The notes under the pieces are model-generated. The model saw only the letters and a program-made list of their open reading frames with translations. It was not told where the DNA came from and searched no databases. From NCBI RefSeq assembly GCF_000615945.1, contig NZ_BAMO01000006.1, forward strand, positions 84,914 through 148,913: a stretch of 64,000 nt of DNA, read 5' to 3'. Numbering within the stretch: position 1 is the stretch's first letter; each line of letters opens with the position of its first letter. The translations under genes were made by a program, and so were the position numbers. Source of the DNA: Caldalkalibacillus mannanilyticus JCM 10596 (GTDB lineage Bacteria; Bacillota; Bacilli; Caldalkalibacillales; JCM-10596). Positions 37,443 to 47,102 of the stretch are shown in pieces.

Positions 37443-38554
37443 GTGATCGAAAACGGTAAAATAAGCCCAAATCAATTTACTCTCCTTGTTACTCTTTCTA
37501 TGATCGGAAGTCCTATTTTGTTACTCCCTTCGATGCTTGCCATCGAAGCAAAACAAGATGCTTGGATCACTGCTATTCTAGGAGTGGGAATGGGGCTCCT
37601 TGTCATCTGTCTCTATAACATGGTGGGTAGAAGAATGAAGAATACAACTTTTATTCAGTACCACCAAGCGGTGCTAGGAAAATGGATGGGCAGCTTGGTA
37701 TCGCTTCTCTACCTAGCTTATTTTTTTCTTATTTCTGCCCTTGATTTAAGAGATATTGGAGAATTTATGATTACACATACTTTAGGCGAAACACCTATTG
37801 AAGCTATATTGATCCTTTTTACTGCTATTGTCGTTATGGGAGCCCGATTAGGAATGGAGGTTCTAGCACGTACTGCTCAGATCTTCTTCCCTTGGGTTCT
37901 GCTCATGTTTTCGATTCTCGTCATTTTTGTTCTCCCAGAAGTGAGTTTAGACCGAGCTAAACCCATTCTCGATGAAGGAATGCTTCCTGTTTTTCGCGGC
38001 GCCTATCAATTTGTCGGCTTTCCTTTTTTTGAAATGGTCGTTTTTTTAATGATTTTTCCTTATGTGAACAAAGCAAAGCAGGCTGGAAAAGCATTCCTCA
38101 AGGGAGGGCTGATAGGAGGAACGTTCCTCATCATCGTCACTAGTTTGTCGATCCTCGTTCTGGGTGAGGATATTTCCGCTAGAAGTATTTTTCCCAGCTA
38201 TCTATTAGCCAAGAGGATTAGCATCGGTGATTTTATTGAACGAATTGAAGCGGTAGTGGCAGGAATATGGATGATCACGATCTTTCTTAAATTAACGGTT
38301 CTTTTTTACGCAACAGCTCTTGGCCTAGGTCAGTTATGTCGCTTAAGGATTATCGGCCTCTTTTATTCCCTCTAGCCCTTATCCTAATTGTTCTTTCTCT
38401 CGTGATCTATCCAAACGTAACCTATCACTTACAATTTGTGATGAAATATTGGACCCTCTTCACTTCTGTCTTTGGCGTGTTTCTTCTGTTGCTTCTTTTC
38501 ATTGTGGAGAAAGTACGAAAGCAGCAGAAACGTTCGAAGTCGGTGGAGGCATAG
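37443..38554 (+). CDS. Spore germination protein, GerAB/GerKB family (frame broken)
   Basis: B-subunit of the receptor, an APC-superfamily-like polytopic protein with about ten membrane helices that binds germinant in studied receptors. Start GTG 37443 after AAAGGATG. Opening KISPNQFTLLVTLSMIGSPI is typical. The frame is lost at 38345-38346: ALGLGQLCRLKDYRPLLFPL needs AAA where AA is read; restored length is 370 residues with two more helices and a basic tail (EKVRKQQKRSK). It completes the gerA-C-D-B operon. Confidence 0.88.
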
Positions 38555-38572
38555 CTCTTGGTAAAGTCGAAT

Positions 38573-38606
38573 AACCAGCAGATGGAGTTTTCCTCAACTG
38601 CTGGTA
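38573..38606. terminator. Hairpin between gerB and the convergent YcdB-type gene (family copy B)
   Basis: ACCAGCAGATGGAG and CTCAACTGCTGGT pair around TTTTC. Core bases GCAGATGGAGTTTT resemble the other dispersed hairpins. Confidence 0.65.
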
Positions 38607-38620
38607 TAGAGGCTATCGTT

Positions 38621-39892
38621 CTATTCCAATTCACTTACTTCAACAACCTCCCCACTAGAGGCTTTTACTGCATAGTGACAATCTAACTTTCCACATAGGA
38701 CATAGTAGCCTTGCTCGAAATCATATACATAATAAGGTTTCAGTTCTATCATGTCTTTAATTTTCTCATATGCTTCCTCATTCGTAACCTTTATTTCCTC
38801 CGCTGCTTTTAAGTCTTTATAGATCTCTAAAAACGGTTCATTGTCCATGTAATTTAAGGCTTCATATGTCTTCGAATCAATGACAAGCTTCAATTTTCTT
38901 TTAAACACACGTTCTTTCTGTTCCTTTGCCATCAATATAGCTTGGATGTATCCCCTATCTCGATGTAACGATTTTAGTATCCATCTCCCTGAATCATTCG
39001 TGTATTCTTGACTTAAAAATTTTTGAATGGCTTCAATACACTTTGGGATTTCCTCCTCTGTGATTGGTTGAAGATCTGGATGTGGTTCACGCTGAAATGC
39101 TTGTTCAGGTGTGATCTCCTCAACTAAAGATATTTCTTTTTTGTGAAAAGGTTTGTTAATTTGATAATCCCACTCTATTTCTTTGTTTATTTGCAAATAA
39201 GCTTTAACATCAACAATAAATTCAACTGGTATAGTAGAGGAACAATCATTTTTTATAAAAATCTCTTCAAACGCATAGACAGAAACTAACTTCTTCTTTT
39301 TTTCAACAGGAAATTCCACCAACGTTAATTGTTTTTTTGCCCGTTCTTCTATTTGATCAATTGAAAGTACATACGCTTCTTGCTTTACTGAGGCCTCATT
39401 AGGAAACTGACCATAAATAGAAAATAGCGTGAGCTTACCTGCCTCATCAAGCCTCAACTCAATATATCCAGATGGAGAAACAGCAACACCATCAATACAT
39501 TCTCTGAAATGAAGCACTCTTTCTTTTTCTTTCCAAAACTCAAATTGCTGTCCATATTTCAGATCTGCTTCCTTTTCAATCCACTTGATGATCCCACCAT
39601 TGTCATTACAATCAAAAGTCATACTGTCAGTATAAGAAATTCCACCTACAAAGATTATTTTTTTGACCTTCCTTGTATGGATATCTATCTCAATAAAAGC
39701 CGTTCCCTTTGGATTACACCCCTCATCTTCCCAATCTTTTTCATGGTTTGGAAACCATTCCATGCTTAGCGTATAAACTGTATCCTTAAAAATCGTTTTG
39801 TGGCGGCAAATGTCCCATGTATGTAGATCGTATTCTGCTAACCCGTACTTTTCTCTCGTAAAATCGACTAAATCCTTTATTCTTTCTTCCAT
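38621..39892 (-). CDS. YcdB/YcdC-repeat protein
   Basis: 423-residue cytoplasmic-looking protein without signal peptide. Its pattern of acidic, aromatic strands (GTAFIEIDIHTRKVKKI, DGVAVSPSGYIELRLDEAGKL) and EITPEQAFQREPHPDLQPI resembles YcdB/YcdC (PepSY-like) repeats found in Bacillales. The gene at 50811-52334 appears to be a diverged relative with the same organisation. Function unknown. It is alone on the minus strand between a hairpin and an inverted repeat. Confidence 0.62.
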   Translation of the reverse strand: MEERIKDLVDFTREKYGLAEYDLHTWDICRHKTIFKDTVYTLSMEWFPNHEKDWEDEGCNPKGTAFIEIDIHTRKVKKIIFVGGISYTDSMTFDCNDNGGIIKWIEKEADLKYGQQFEFWKEKERVLHFRECIDGVAVSPSGYIELRLDEAGKLTLFSIYGQFPNEASVKQEAYVLSIDQIEERAKKQLTLVEFPVEKKKKLVSVYAFEEIFIKNDCSSTIPVEFIVDVKAYLQINKEIEWDYQINKPFHKKEISLVEEITPEQAFQREPHPDLQPITEEEIPKCIEAIQKFLSQEYTNDSGRWILKSLHRDRGYIQAILMAKEQKERVFKRKLKLVIDSKTYEALNYMDNEPFLEIYKDLKAAEEIKVTNEEAYEKIKDMIELKPYYVYDFEQGYYVLCGKLDCHYAVKASSGEVVEVSELE

Positions 39893-39971
39893 CTCATTCT
39901 CCTTCCATTTCTGGTATTGTAAATAACCTCTCTGATTGCAATAACCGTATCTTTGGGGAGAGTTTGTCGCT

Positions 39972-40022
39972 TACAACAATAAAGTACACCCCTTATTCTA
40001 AGTGATGTACCTTATTGTTGTA
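39972..40022. repeat. Long inverted repeat downstream of the split-barrel gene
   Basis: TACAACAATAAAGTACA and TGTACCTTATTGTTGTA pair over 17 bp with one mismatch around a 17-base spacer. No clear U-tract follows on the minus strand, so it is an atypical terminator at best. Confidence 0.6.
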
Positions 40023-40106
40023 CTATTTTTGATATTATGTGAAACATGAAAGACAAGTTACTATTACCATAATAAAATCATATATTCACTTGTCCTTACG
40101 AATTGA

Positions 40107-40559
40107 CTAAGCTTTTAATGCATCCATGACTTGCTTATCTAACTTAGCAGCCGCTTCTGCGTCATATGTTTTTTCGTATTCTGGTTCTACAGATATTCTA
40201 GATCCATAGAACATCACATTTCTTACTTCCTTAACCGCAATATCAATTCGAGCCAGCTTTAATGGAGTCCCTTCCATCTTCTCAATAGCAAGTGTTGCCT
40301 CCCCGGCAATCGCATAACATGAGCCTGCTCCTATTAATGTGAGAACAACCTGATTTGATTGCGCAATATTTTGGACAATTCTTGAACGATTATCTACAGC
40401 AAATCTGATGACAGATGTATTTGGAGCATAAATCCAAGAAATGGCGCTTACGTTAGGTGCACCTGTTTCAAAATCAATTGTTGATAACGTGACAAAACGC
40501 TCCTTCTGAAGTAGCGGTAGAAGTTCATCTGTTAGTTGAGTTGCCATCGTTTCAGCCAT
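40107..40559 (-). CDS. Pyridoxamine 5'-phosphate oxidase-like FMN-binding split-barrel protein
   Basis: 150 residues with the split-barrel pattern: RFVTLSTIDFETGAPNVSAI, AVDNRSRIVQNIAQSNQVVL and CYAIAGEATLAIEK. Related proteins bind FMN or heme and have varied oxidoreductase roles; this one is too short for PdxH and lacks its C-terminal signature. Monocistronic, with GGAGGAA before the start. Confidence 0.78.
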   Translation of the reverse strand: MAETMATQLTDELLPLLQKERFVTLSTIDFETGAPNVSAISWIYAPNTSVIRFAVDNRSRIVQNIAQSNQVVLTLIGAGSCYAIAGEATLAIEKMEGTPLKLARIDIAVKEVRNVMFYGSRISVEPEYEKTYDAEAAAKLDKQVMDALKA

Positions 40560-40658
40560 ATTTCATTCCTCCTTATTTATTATACTTTCTTTAGTTTTTC
40601 ACTTGTAAGATTTACTATACATGTTATTCATTCATCTGAAAACCTATTCTATGAGGAA

Positions 40659-41765
40659 TTATTCTTGTTCTTGTTTCTCTAGTTCTCGCCCCTCTAGTAA
40701 TTCTTTCAATTCAGCCCGAATCTCGTTTAATCTCTCTTCTGGAATAACCGTAAAGCTCTGCTTTGAATCCCAGTATGCTTGGTTAGCAATGGTGGAGATT
40801 CGTTCATTCGAGATCGTTTTAAGATCAGGAATAAGGGCTCCCATTTGCTCTCTTGTCAAATTAGTAGAGGTGTGTTCGACCACAGCCTCAAGCACATTTG
40901 GTAGATTCTTCATTCCTTCTATCGTTATTAATTTAGACACTAATGCCTTAATGACCTCTTGCTGGCGTTCATTTCGCTCGAAATCGCTTGATTGATAGTT
41001 AACTCCTCTATTATCTAGTCGATGGCGAACATAATCTAGTGTATTTTTTCCATCAAGAACCTGTTCCCCTTTGGAGATGCGGATATGAGTACCATCAGCA
41101 TAACTGTCATATATCATTGATTTCTGAACATTGATCTTCAGACCACCCACTGCATCTACCACCGCTTCAAATCCTTTGAAATCTATCGTGACATAGGAAC
41201 GAACGGGTATCTCTAAATAATCAGAGAGCATGTCCCTGACGACAGAAACACCTGACGTCGTGACTTCCTTCTTCGCCTTTTCTTGTTGGATTCGCTTTGT
41301 TTCACCAAGAGCATAAGCAGAGTTCGCCTTACGATAGCCTGAGTAACCTGGGATCTTCACCTTCGTATCTCTGGGGATAGAAAGCAAATGAACATCATGC
41401 TTACTAGGATCAACTACCGCAACCATTAAAACATCTGTATTGAGAGTCCCACCAGAACCAGGTCGATTATCAGTACCTATAATGGCAACCGCAAAGGGCT
41501 TCTGAGTATCTTCTGGATGCTCATCTACTTCTGCCTTCGTTTCTGCTGCGCTGACAGCTTTAGATGGAGAACTGGCGATTTTATTTAAGGCTTTATCTAA
41601 GCTGATATAAGCATAGCCTACAATCGAAACCATACATAATAGACTCATTAGGAGAAAAAGCAGCACAATCCTCAGCGTTCTTTTTTTCTTATTACGCTTG
41701 ATTTGATTGGCTTTATCCTTTCGACTCAACGGTGGATTTTTTTCCACGATTCTACTCACTCCCAT
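40659..41765 (-). CDS. LCP (LytR-CpsA-Psr) family cell-wall polymer ligase
   Basis: Attaches teichoic acid-type polymers to peptidoglycan. 368 residues: basic cytoplasmic N-terminus (NQIKRNKKKRT), one membrane anchor at about 30-52 (LRIVLLFLLMSLLCMVSIVG), then the LCP domain with VAIIGTDNRPGSGGTLNTD, LLSIPRDTKVKIPGYSG, and YVTIDFKGFEAVVDAVGGL, which carry the conserved Asp/Arg residues that bind the polyprenyl pyrophosphate. FVRHRLDNR-like YVRHRLDNRGVNYQSSDFER follows. Which LCP paralogue it is cannot be told. Confidence 0.9.
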   Translation of the reverse strand: MGVSRIVEKNPPLSRKDKANQIKRNKKKRTLRIVLLFLLMSLLCMVSIVGYAYISLDKALNKIASSPSKAVSAAETKAEVDEHPEDTQKPFAVAIIGTDNRPGSGGTLNTDVLMVAVVDPSKHDVHLLSIPRDTKVKIPGYSGYRKANSAYALGETKRIQQEKAKKEVTTSGVSVVRDMLSDYLEIPVRSYVTIDFKGFEAVVDAVGGLKINVQKSMIYDSYADGTHIRISKGEQVLDGKNTLDYVRHRLDNRGVNYQSSDFERNERQQEVIKALVSKLITIEGMKNLPNVLEAVVEHTSTNLTREQMGALIPDLKTISNERISTIANQAYWDSKQSFTVIPEERLNEIRAELKELLEGRELEKQEQE

Positions 41766-41896
41766 TTTTTCTGACAGTATAAATTGTACGGCTAAAAGAA
41801 AAAGATGTCAATTCATGTCCCCTATTCTTCCTATTTCTTTCCCTTTCGTAAAATCTGTCTTTCCATGCTATACTAAAGATATAGGAGGCAGAAACG

Positions 41897-42097
41897 ATGA
41901 GAGTAAAATGTGTACTTTGTAATAAAATCCAAGAGATTGATCGTGATTCTGTAAAAGGCAAAAGATTAAGAAACCATCCTCTCGTAACTTATATGTGTGA
42001 AGAGTGTAACGATAGAATTCGTGATAAGACAGAAAAAAGAAGAGAAGAAGGAACATTAAAGCTCCCAACATTCCAAATAAAAAAGGATGAATGGTGA
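41897..42097 (+). CDS. ylaI: YlaI-like zinc-ribbon protein (DUF2197)
   Basis: 66 residues with CVLCNKIQEI and YMCEECNDRI, two CxxC pairs expected to bind one zinc, and a basic C-terminus. Matches the short DUF2197/YlaI family found between the ylaH and ylaJ/K genes of B. subtilis; ATG 41897 follows AGGAGG. Function unknown. Confidence 0.82.
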   Translation: MRVKCVLCNKIQEIDRDSVKGKRLRNHPLVTYMCEECNDRIRDKTEKRREEGTLKLPTFQIKKDEW

Positions 42098-42112
42098 CTA
42101 AAAAATAAGCTC

Positions 42113-42166
42113 AAAAAAAAGCCCCGTTTTTCTTGCTCTACTTCAAGCAAAAAAATGGGGCTTTTT
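42113..42166. terminator. Bidirectional terminator
   Basis: AAAAAGCCCC and GGGGCTTTTT, with an inner stem CTTG/CAAG and A/T tracts, between convergent genes. Confidence 0.85.
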
Positions 42167-42168
42167 CC

Positions 42169-42441
42169 TTACTCATTAAATTTAGGTTCAGATTGAATAT
42201 CTAATAGTAGCTGCTGAACAAATTCAGCAGGGTATTCCTTCACTTGCTCTGCCTCTTCGTAAATAAAACGCACGATATACATTCCGTCCTGCAATTCTTC
42301 CTTAAAATCCTCAAGCTTAAAATCTTCATCCAAAATCTCCTGAAAGAATTGAAACGTTTCCTGAGCAGCACCATCATCTGGTCGATTCACTGCGACATGC
42401 TTAATTTGCAAATAATTAAAGATAGCATCTTCTAGCGTCAT
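42169..42441 (-). CDS. Small acidic hypothetical protein after ylaH
   Basis: 90 residues, strongly acidic, with a predicted alpha-beta layout (AIFNYLQIKHVAVN, ETFQFFQEILDEDFKLEDFK, DGMYIVRFIYEEAEQ). The start overlaps the ylaH stop by four bases (ATGA), so it is translationally coupled and almost certainly real. I do not recognise the family. Ends at the terminator at 42166. Confidence 0.7.
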   Translation of the reverse strand: MTLEDAIFNYLQIKHVAVNRPDDGAAQETFQFFQEILDEDFKLEDFKEELQDGMYIVRFIYEEAEQVKEYPAEFVQQLLLDIQSEPKFNE

Positions 42442-42761
42442 ACATCCTTCCTCCCCTCTTGTTCTTCACTTGAGCGATTACGAAAAGGAGCTGAGTTCCT
42501 TGTTCTTATTTTGACAATCGCCAGTAAGATTACAGCAAGAAGTAAGGATTCAGGGATCGGTAGTCCCGTTCCTAAAAAAGCAAGAAGGATACATCCGAAT
42601 GCCAACGCCACATAGACAACAAAAGACTTCAAAATAGGAAGCTTTCTGGCAAACCCCATTTTGTAGACGATGGCAGAAAGGATAAAAATGACAAAATACA
42701 AAGTGACAAATGCCGGAAATATTTCTGGATGGAAGTAAGAATAGATCCAGTCTTTGATCAT
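42438..42761 (-). CDS. ylaH: YlaH-like membrane protein
   Basis: 107 residues with three or so membrane segments: FVTLYFVIFILSAIVYK, FVVYVALAFGCILLAFLG and LLLAVILLAIVKIR, and the family motif MGFARKLPILKS between the first two. The tail is charged. It begins one base after the nfo stop. Function unknown; neighbours typA and YlaI match the B. subtilis yla cluster. Confidence 0.82.
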   Translation of the reverse strand: MIKDWIYSYFHPEIFPAFVTLYFVIFILSAIVYKMGFARKLPILKSFVVYVALAFGCILLAFLGTGLPIPESLLLAVILLAIVKIRTRNSAPFRNRSSEEQEGRKDV

Positions 42762-42762
42762 G

Positions 42763-43605
42763 TTACTTCCCTCCCTCAGCGATTAGTTCTTTAAGATATA
42801 GGATTTCTTCGGCATATTCTTGTTCATCCTCGGCAGGTGTTTCTAGAATAATGGGAAGATGAGCAAAGCGCTCCTCAAGCAGAAATTGCTTTAAGCCAGC
42901 TGCTCCAATTTCTCCCTTCCCAATCTTCTCATGACGATCCTTTCGGCTGCCAAATGGCGCCTTGCTATCATTGAAATGGATACAGTATAGGGCATCAAGG
43001 TATCCTGATCCCTCCATCTGATCAACAAGGGCTGGAAAAGTATCTTCATCCCATTGACCCGCAGCGAAGGAGTGACAGGTGTCAAAACAAAAGCCTATTT
43101 TTTCAGGAAAATCAGTAGCAAGACGGATATCCACTAAGGTTTGAATTTCTAAGCCTATTTCACTTCCCTGGCCAGCTGTATTTTCTAGAAGAAGCTTTGT
43201 GGAGCCTTCGTAGTCTTGCAGGATCAGATTAAGTGTTTCTATCATCCTTTTTGTCCCTGCCTCTTCCCCTTCACCTACATGCTTCCCACAATGGACAACG
43301 GCTCCCTTGGCTCCAAATGCTTCAGCAATGAGAAGATCCTCTTTGATTGAACGAATGGTTGCCTCTAGTAAATCCTCTTTCGGAGTGGATAAGTTGGTGA
43401 TATAGGGAGTGTGACAAATCAGGTCGATCCCTTCTTTTTGACAAAACTCTAAGCCGAGCTGAGCATCCTTGACATCTAGTTTCTTGGGCTTTAAGCCTCT
43501 TGGGTTTTTGGTGAAAACCTGAAACGAAACAGCTCCCAGAGCCTTTGCTTGCTTAGAGGCATGTAGAAATCCTTTTGCCACACTGACATGACATCCTAAC
43601 TTCAT
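42763..43605 (-). CDS. nfo: Deoxyribonuclease IV (AP endonuclease, Nfo)
   Basis: Zn-dependent endonuclease cleaving abasic sites in base excision repair. 280 residues of TIM-barrel form with the metal-ligand motifs GCHVSVAKGF, VVHCGKHVGEGEEAG, LLLENTAGQGSEIG, GFCFDTCHSFAAG, IHFNDSKAPFGSRKDRHEKI and ILETPAEDEQEY. Intact. Lies between typA and ylaH in one direction. Confidence 0.95.
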   Translation of the reverse strand: MKLGCHVSVAKGFLHASKQAKALGAVSFQVFTKNPRGLKPKKLDVKDAQLGLEFCQKEGIDLICHTPYITNLSTPKEDLLEATIRSIKEDLLIAEAFGAKGAVVHCGKHVGEGEEAGTKRMIETLNLILQDYEGSTKLLLENTAGQGSEIGLEIQTLVDIRLATDFPEKIGFCFDTCHSFAAGQWDEDTFPALVDQMEGSGYLDALYCIHFNDSKAPFGSRKDRHEKIGKGEIGAAGLKQFLLEERFAHLPIILETPAEDEQEYAEEILYLKELIAEGGK

Positions 43606-43645
43606 CGTATCATCTCCCTACCTTATACTTCCTAATCCCTAAAAT

Positions 43646-45481
43646 TTATGCTTCTACTTTCTTCTTGTTCTTTTCATGACGCTCACGTTCTGATTTATTG
43701 AGATATTTCTTACGCAAACGAATCGATTCTGGCGTAATCTCACAATATTCATCATCATTTAAGAACTCTAGAGCCTCTTCCAAGCTTAAACGTCTTGGTG
43801 CTTTGAGCTTGACGGTTTCTTCCTTGTTTGCAGAACGAATGTTATTCGCTGCCTTCGCCTTACAGACATTAACCGTAAGATCATTCTCTCGAGAATGCTC
43901 CCCTACAATCATACCTTCGTATACTTCTGTTCCCGGAACAATAAACATCGTCCCTCGGTCTTCAACATTTAAGAGTCCATAGGTATTGGCTGTCCCTGTT
44001 TCATGAGCGATCAGAGCTCCAAAACGACGTCCACCAATGTTCGATTTAACAACTGGACGATAGGAGTCGAAAGAGTGTGTCATAATCCCGTATCCACGTG
44101 TTTGAGTTAAGAACTCGGTGCGATAGCCAATGAGACCTCGAGATGGAATCATAAATTCTAAACGGACTTGTCCAGTACCGTTATTAATCATATTGGTCAT
44201 TTCACCCTTACGGTAACCAATGGCTTCCATGATATTTCCTGTGTATTCATCAGGAACATCGACAATCAGCCGTTCCACAGGCTCGCATTTCACACCGTCT
44301 ACCACCTTGATAATAACCTCAGGCTTAGAAACCTGTAACTCATAGCCTTGACGACGCATGTTCTCGATTAAAATTCCCAAGTGTAATTCTCCACGCCCCG
44401 ATACAACAAACACCTCAGGACTATCTGTTTCATCCACTCGCAAGCTCACATCTGTTTCAAGCTCGTCCATCAAACGATCCTTTAGCTTTCTCGCGGTAAC
44501 ATGCTTTCCTTCTCTACCAGCAAAAGGACTGTTATTCACAATAAAGTTCATCTTTAATGTCGGTTCATCTATCTTCAATAGAGGTAACGCTTCTTGATGA
44601 GCAGGATCGCACACGGTTTCCCCTACGTTAATATCCTCTAAACCAGCCACTGCAATAATATCTCCCGCTTTTGCTTCCTGTGCTTCCACTCTTTTCAAGC
44701 CAATAAAGCCGAAAAGCTTCGTCACTCTTAGATTACGAACAGAGCCATCTGCTTTCATAACGGCTACCGCTTGGTTTAATTGCATGGTTCCTCGTTGAAC
44801 TCGTCCAACCCCAATTCGACCTAGGTAATCATTATAATCGAGCATCGTTACTTGAAATTGAAGCGGCTGTTGTTCATCCGCTATCGGAGCTGGAATATGC
44901 GAGATGATTGACTCAAATAAAGGAACCATATCGGGTCCTTGTTGCTCTGGATCTAAACTGGATGTCCCTGCTAAAGCAGACGCATAGACAACCGGAAATT
45001 CTAATTGATCCTCATTCGCTCCTAAATCAATAAATAAATCAATCACTTCATCCACAACCTCTAGAGGTCGGGCATGCTCTCGGTCGATCTTATTCACTAC
45101 AACAATAGGAGTTAATTGATGTTCTAGAGCCTTTTTCAAAACAAATCGAGTTTGCGGCATACAGCCTTCAAAAGCATCAACAACTAGTAAAACTCCATCC
45201 ACCATTTTTAGGATTCGTTCTACTTCTCCACTAAAATCGGCATGTCCAGGTGTATCTAAGATGTTGATACGATGATCTTGATATTGAATCGCCGTATTTT
45301 TTGCTAAGATCGTAATCCCACGCTCTCTTTCCAGATCATTGGAATCCATCATGCGATCCGCTACCTGTTCGTGCTCCTGAAAGGTTCCAGATTGCATCAA
45401 CAGTTTATCAACTAAGGTCGTTTTTCCATGGTCTACGTGGGCAATGATAGCAATATTACGTAAGTCTTCTCTTCTTTTCAT
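43646..45481 (-). CDS. typA: Ribosome-associated GTPase TypA/BipA
   Basis: Translational GTPase, called YlaG in B. subtilis, involved in 50S assembly and stress growth. 611 residues: G1 [31 protein letters not shown] (switch I), [15 protein letters not shown] (G3), [12 protein letters not shown] (G4), then EF-G-like domains II, III and V and the TypA C-terminal domain ([19 protein letters not shown]). Full length and intact. ATG 45481 is preceded by GGAGCTTGAG. Confidence 0.96.
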   Translation of the reverse strand: MKRREDLRNIAIIAHVDHGKTTLVDKLLMQSGTFQEHEQVADRMMDSNDLERERGITILAKNTAIQYQDHRINILDTPGHADFSGEVERILKMVDGVLLVVDAFEGCMPQTRFVLKKALEHQLTPIVVVNKIDREHARPLEVVDEVIDLFIDLGANEDQLEFPVVYASALAGTSSLDPEQQGPDMVPLFESIISHIPAPIADEQQPLQFQVTMLDYNDYLGRIGVGRVQRGTMQLNQAVAVMKADGSVRNLRVTKLFGFIGLKRVEAQEAKAGDIIAVAGLEDINVGETVCDPAHQEALPLLKIDEPTLKMNFIVNNSPFAGREGKHVTARKLKDRLMDELETDVSLRVDETDSPEVFVVSGRGELHLGILIENMRRQGYELQVSKPEVIIKVVDGVKCEPVERLIVDVPDEYTGNIMEAIGYRKGEMTNMINNGTGQVRLEFMIPSRGLIGYRTEFLTQTRGYGIMTHSFDSYRPVVKSNIGGRRFGALIAHETGTANTYGLLNVEDRGTMFIVPGTEVYEGMIVGEHSRENDLTVNVCKAKAANNIRSANKEETVKLKAPRRLSLEEALEFLNDDEYCEITPESIRLRKKYLNKSERERHEKNKKKVEA

Positions 45482-45678
45482 ACTTTTCTCTCAAGCTCCT
45501 TCATATATTCGTCATGAGGCTATAACCTTGTTCGCCTCCTGGTAGCATTTCTAACTTATCAAGTGTACACTTGTTTCATATTGGTTGGCAACAGATTCTT
45601 ATAGATATGTTATAATAGAAGCCATATGCCCAGTCTTTCTTATGCTCTGTACCCTAGTTTATCATTTGGAGGATATAA

Positions 45679-45867
45679 ATGAAACGAAAGCTTATTTTTT
45701 TACTCATAGCTACTTTAGGAGTGACTTGCTTTATCCTTGTCGGTTTCTCCTTAGGGGCACGCAATCCCATTATGGGGGTCCTTGCCTTCATTGCTTCCAT
45801 CTTCATTACTGGTTTTGGATTCACATTAAAGAAGAAATGGAGAGAAGAAGATCAGACTCACTCATAA
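45679..45867 (+). CDS. ylaF: YlaF-like small membrane protein (DUF5325)
   Basis: 62 residues with two membrane segments (KLIFLLIATLGVTCFILVGF and IMGVLAFIASIFITGFGF) around GARNP, and a basic-acidic tail. ATG 45679 lies after GGAGGA. Divergent from typA as in B. subtilis ylaF-ylaG. Function unknown. A longer overlapping frame (45585-45914) has no ribosome binding site. Confidence 0.82.
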   Translation: MKRKLIFLLIATLGVTCFILVGFSLGARNPIMGVLAFIASIFITGFGFTLKKKWREEDQTHS

Positions 45868-45895
45868 TCCCCTCTTTTTTTAAGGGGATTTTTTT
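45866..45895. terminator. ylaF terminator
   Basis: AATCCCCT and AGGGGATT with a T-rich loop and TTTTTT tail; overlaps the 3' end of suhB. Confidence 0.85.
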
Positions 45896-46701
45896 GCTCC
45901 CTGTAAAAACGTAGTCATAAGCGCTTCATGTAAGCTAGGCTTCGCTACATAAATAGAGGATTTTTCAAATACATCAATGGGCTGATTGTCCACTGTAGAC
46001 ATCTTAGCTCCTACCTCTTCCAAGATCACTAGCCCTGCTGCAAAATCCCACGGGGCGAGCCTTAGAGTAATATATCCATCTAATCTTCCACTCGCTACTG
46101 AAGCTATTTCTAAAGCAGCTGAACCAAGCGAACGTGTACCACGAACCTGTCTAACAAGCTTCTGTAAAGAAAGATGATCAAACAATGAATTAGGAGTTAA
46201 CCATAAACTATTGATCGCGATTAGAGCCTCCTCCACTGTCGTTGTCCTTAACATATCCAATTTCTTCTCATTTAAGTAAGCTCCTTCTCCTTTTAGAGCA
46301 TGGAAGCATTCGTTCTTGATCGGGTCATAGATGATTCCTATTTTGCCTTCACCCTTTATGTAAATCGCTAGGGAAATCGAAAAATTTTGTTTTTGGTGAA
46401 CAAAATTAGTCGTTCCATCGATAGGATCAATGATCCAGACTACCTCATTTAAAGGATCATACTCTTTTGCTGAACAAATTCCTTCTTCGCCCAAGATATA
46501 ATGCTCTGGGTAATGCTTTTGAATGAGGTCCACAAAAAATTGCTCTGTTTCTCGATCCTTCTCTGTCACTAAATCCGCCGCTGATGTTTTATACTCCACT
46601 TGTAAGGCTTCCTGAAGCGAATCCTTTAATCTATTTCCCGCTTCAATCGTCCACGATTTAGCCTGTTGATACAACTCTTGTAAGCTAGCTGTTGTCATCA
46701 T
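45880..46701 (-). CDS. suhB: Inositol monophosphatase family protein
   Basis: Mg-dependent phosphatase. 273 residues: LVTEKDRETEQFFVDLI, GEEGICSAKEYDPLNEVVW (Glu metal ligand), IIDPIDGTTNFVHQ (DPxDGT motif), and LAPWDFAAGLVILEEVGAK (WDxAAG motif). It lies near yktB as yktC does in B. subtilis. Substrate could be myo-inositol phosphate or another small phosphate. The gene ends within the ylaF terminator. Confidence 0.9.
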   Translation of the reverse strand: MMTTASLQELYQQAKSWTIEAGNRLKDSLQEALQVEYKTSAADLVTEKDRETEQFFVDLIQKHYPEHYILGEEGICSAKEYDPLNEVVWIIDPIDGTTNFVHQKQNFSISLAIYIKGEGKIGIIYDPIKNECFHALKGEGAYLNEKKLDMLRTTTVEEALIAINSLWLTPNSLFDHLSLQKLVRQVRGTRSLGSAALEIASVASGRLDGYITLRLAPWDFAAGLVILEEVGAKMSTVDNQPIDVFEKSSIYVAKPSLHEALMTTFLQGAKKSP

Positions 46702-46745
46702 TCTCTCCTCCCTTATCCTTTATGAGAATAAGTATACTACAAACA

Positions 46746-46778
46746 AAGCACCTCGCCCAAACTCCAGACGAGATGCTT
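46746..46778 (-). terminator. Putative terminator of the coiled-coil gene
   Basis: AAGCACCTCG and CGAGATGCTT pair over ten bases (one mismatch) around a 13-base loop, just after the minus-strand gene ending at 46791. Confidence 0.55.
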
Positions 46779-46790
46779 ACCATTTTTTCT

Positions 46791-47018
46791 CTATTTTTTT
46801 CTTACTGACCACTTCTTACCTCCAGATCTGTAGGCTTCTAATAACAATAATTCTTTTCTTAGCTCCTCAAGCTTTTGTTTACAGCCTTCCATTTTTTCTA
46901 AATCTTCATCCAACATCGCATCATGCAAGTTAAGTAATTCATAATCAATCTCCAAGCGTAACACAGGGATTCTGCGATCAGCATCGTCTTTCCTATACAC
47001 TTCCAATACTTTTTCCAT
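46791..47018 (-). CDS. Small helical protein, unrecognised
   Basis: 75 residues, charged and probably a helical hairpin (LEIDYELLNLHDAMLDEDLE, MEGCKQKLEELRKELLLLEA). ATG 47018 follows AAGGGAGTGACG. Divergent from yktB, in a place where B. subtilis has the small ykzI gene, but I cannot confirm that relationship from sequence alone. Confidence 0.65.
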   Translation of the reverse strand: MEKVLEVYRKDDADRRIPVLRLEIDYELLNLHDAMLDEDLEKMEGCKQKLEELRKELLLLEAYRSGGKKWSVRKK

Positions 47019-47057
47019 GGTTACGTCACTCCCTTTCTAAATTCGATAAAGTAGACT

Positions 47058-47099
47058 TCCATCAGATGGAGTTTTTACTCCACCTGATGATTAGTCGCC
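47058..47099. repeat. Dispersed hairpin, family copy C
   Basis: CATCAGATGGAGT and ACTCCACCTGATG pair around TTTT with one mismatch, followed by ATTAGTCGCC as at 3.93 kb. It lies in a divergent intergenic region, so termination is not its obvious role. Confidence 0.7.
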
Positions 47100-47102
47100 C
47101 TT

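Noticed and set aside
45585..45914. 109-codon frame overlapping ylaF
   Set aside because: No ribosome binding site, while the YlaF frame has one and matches its family.
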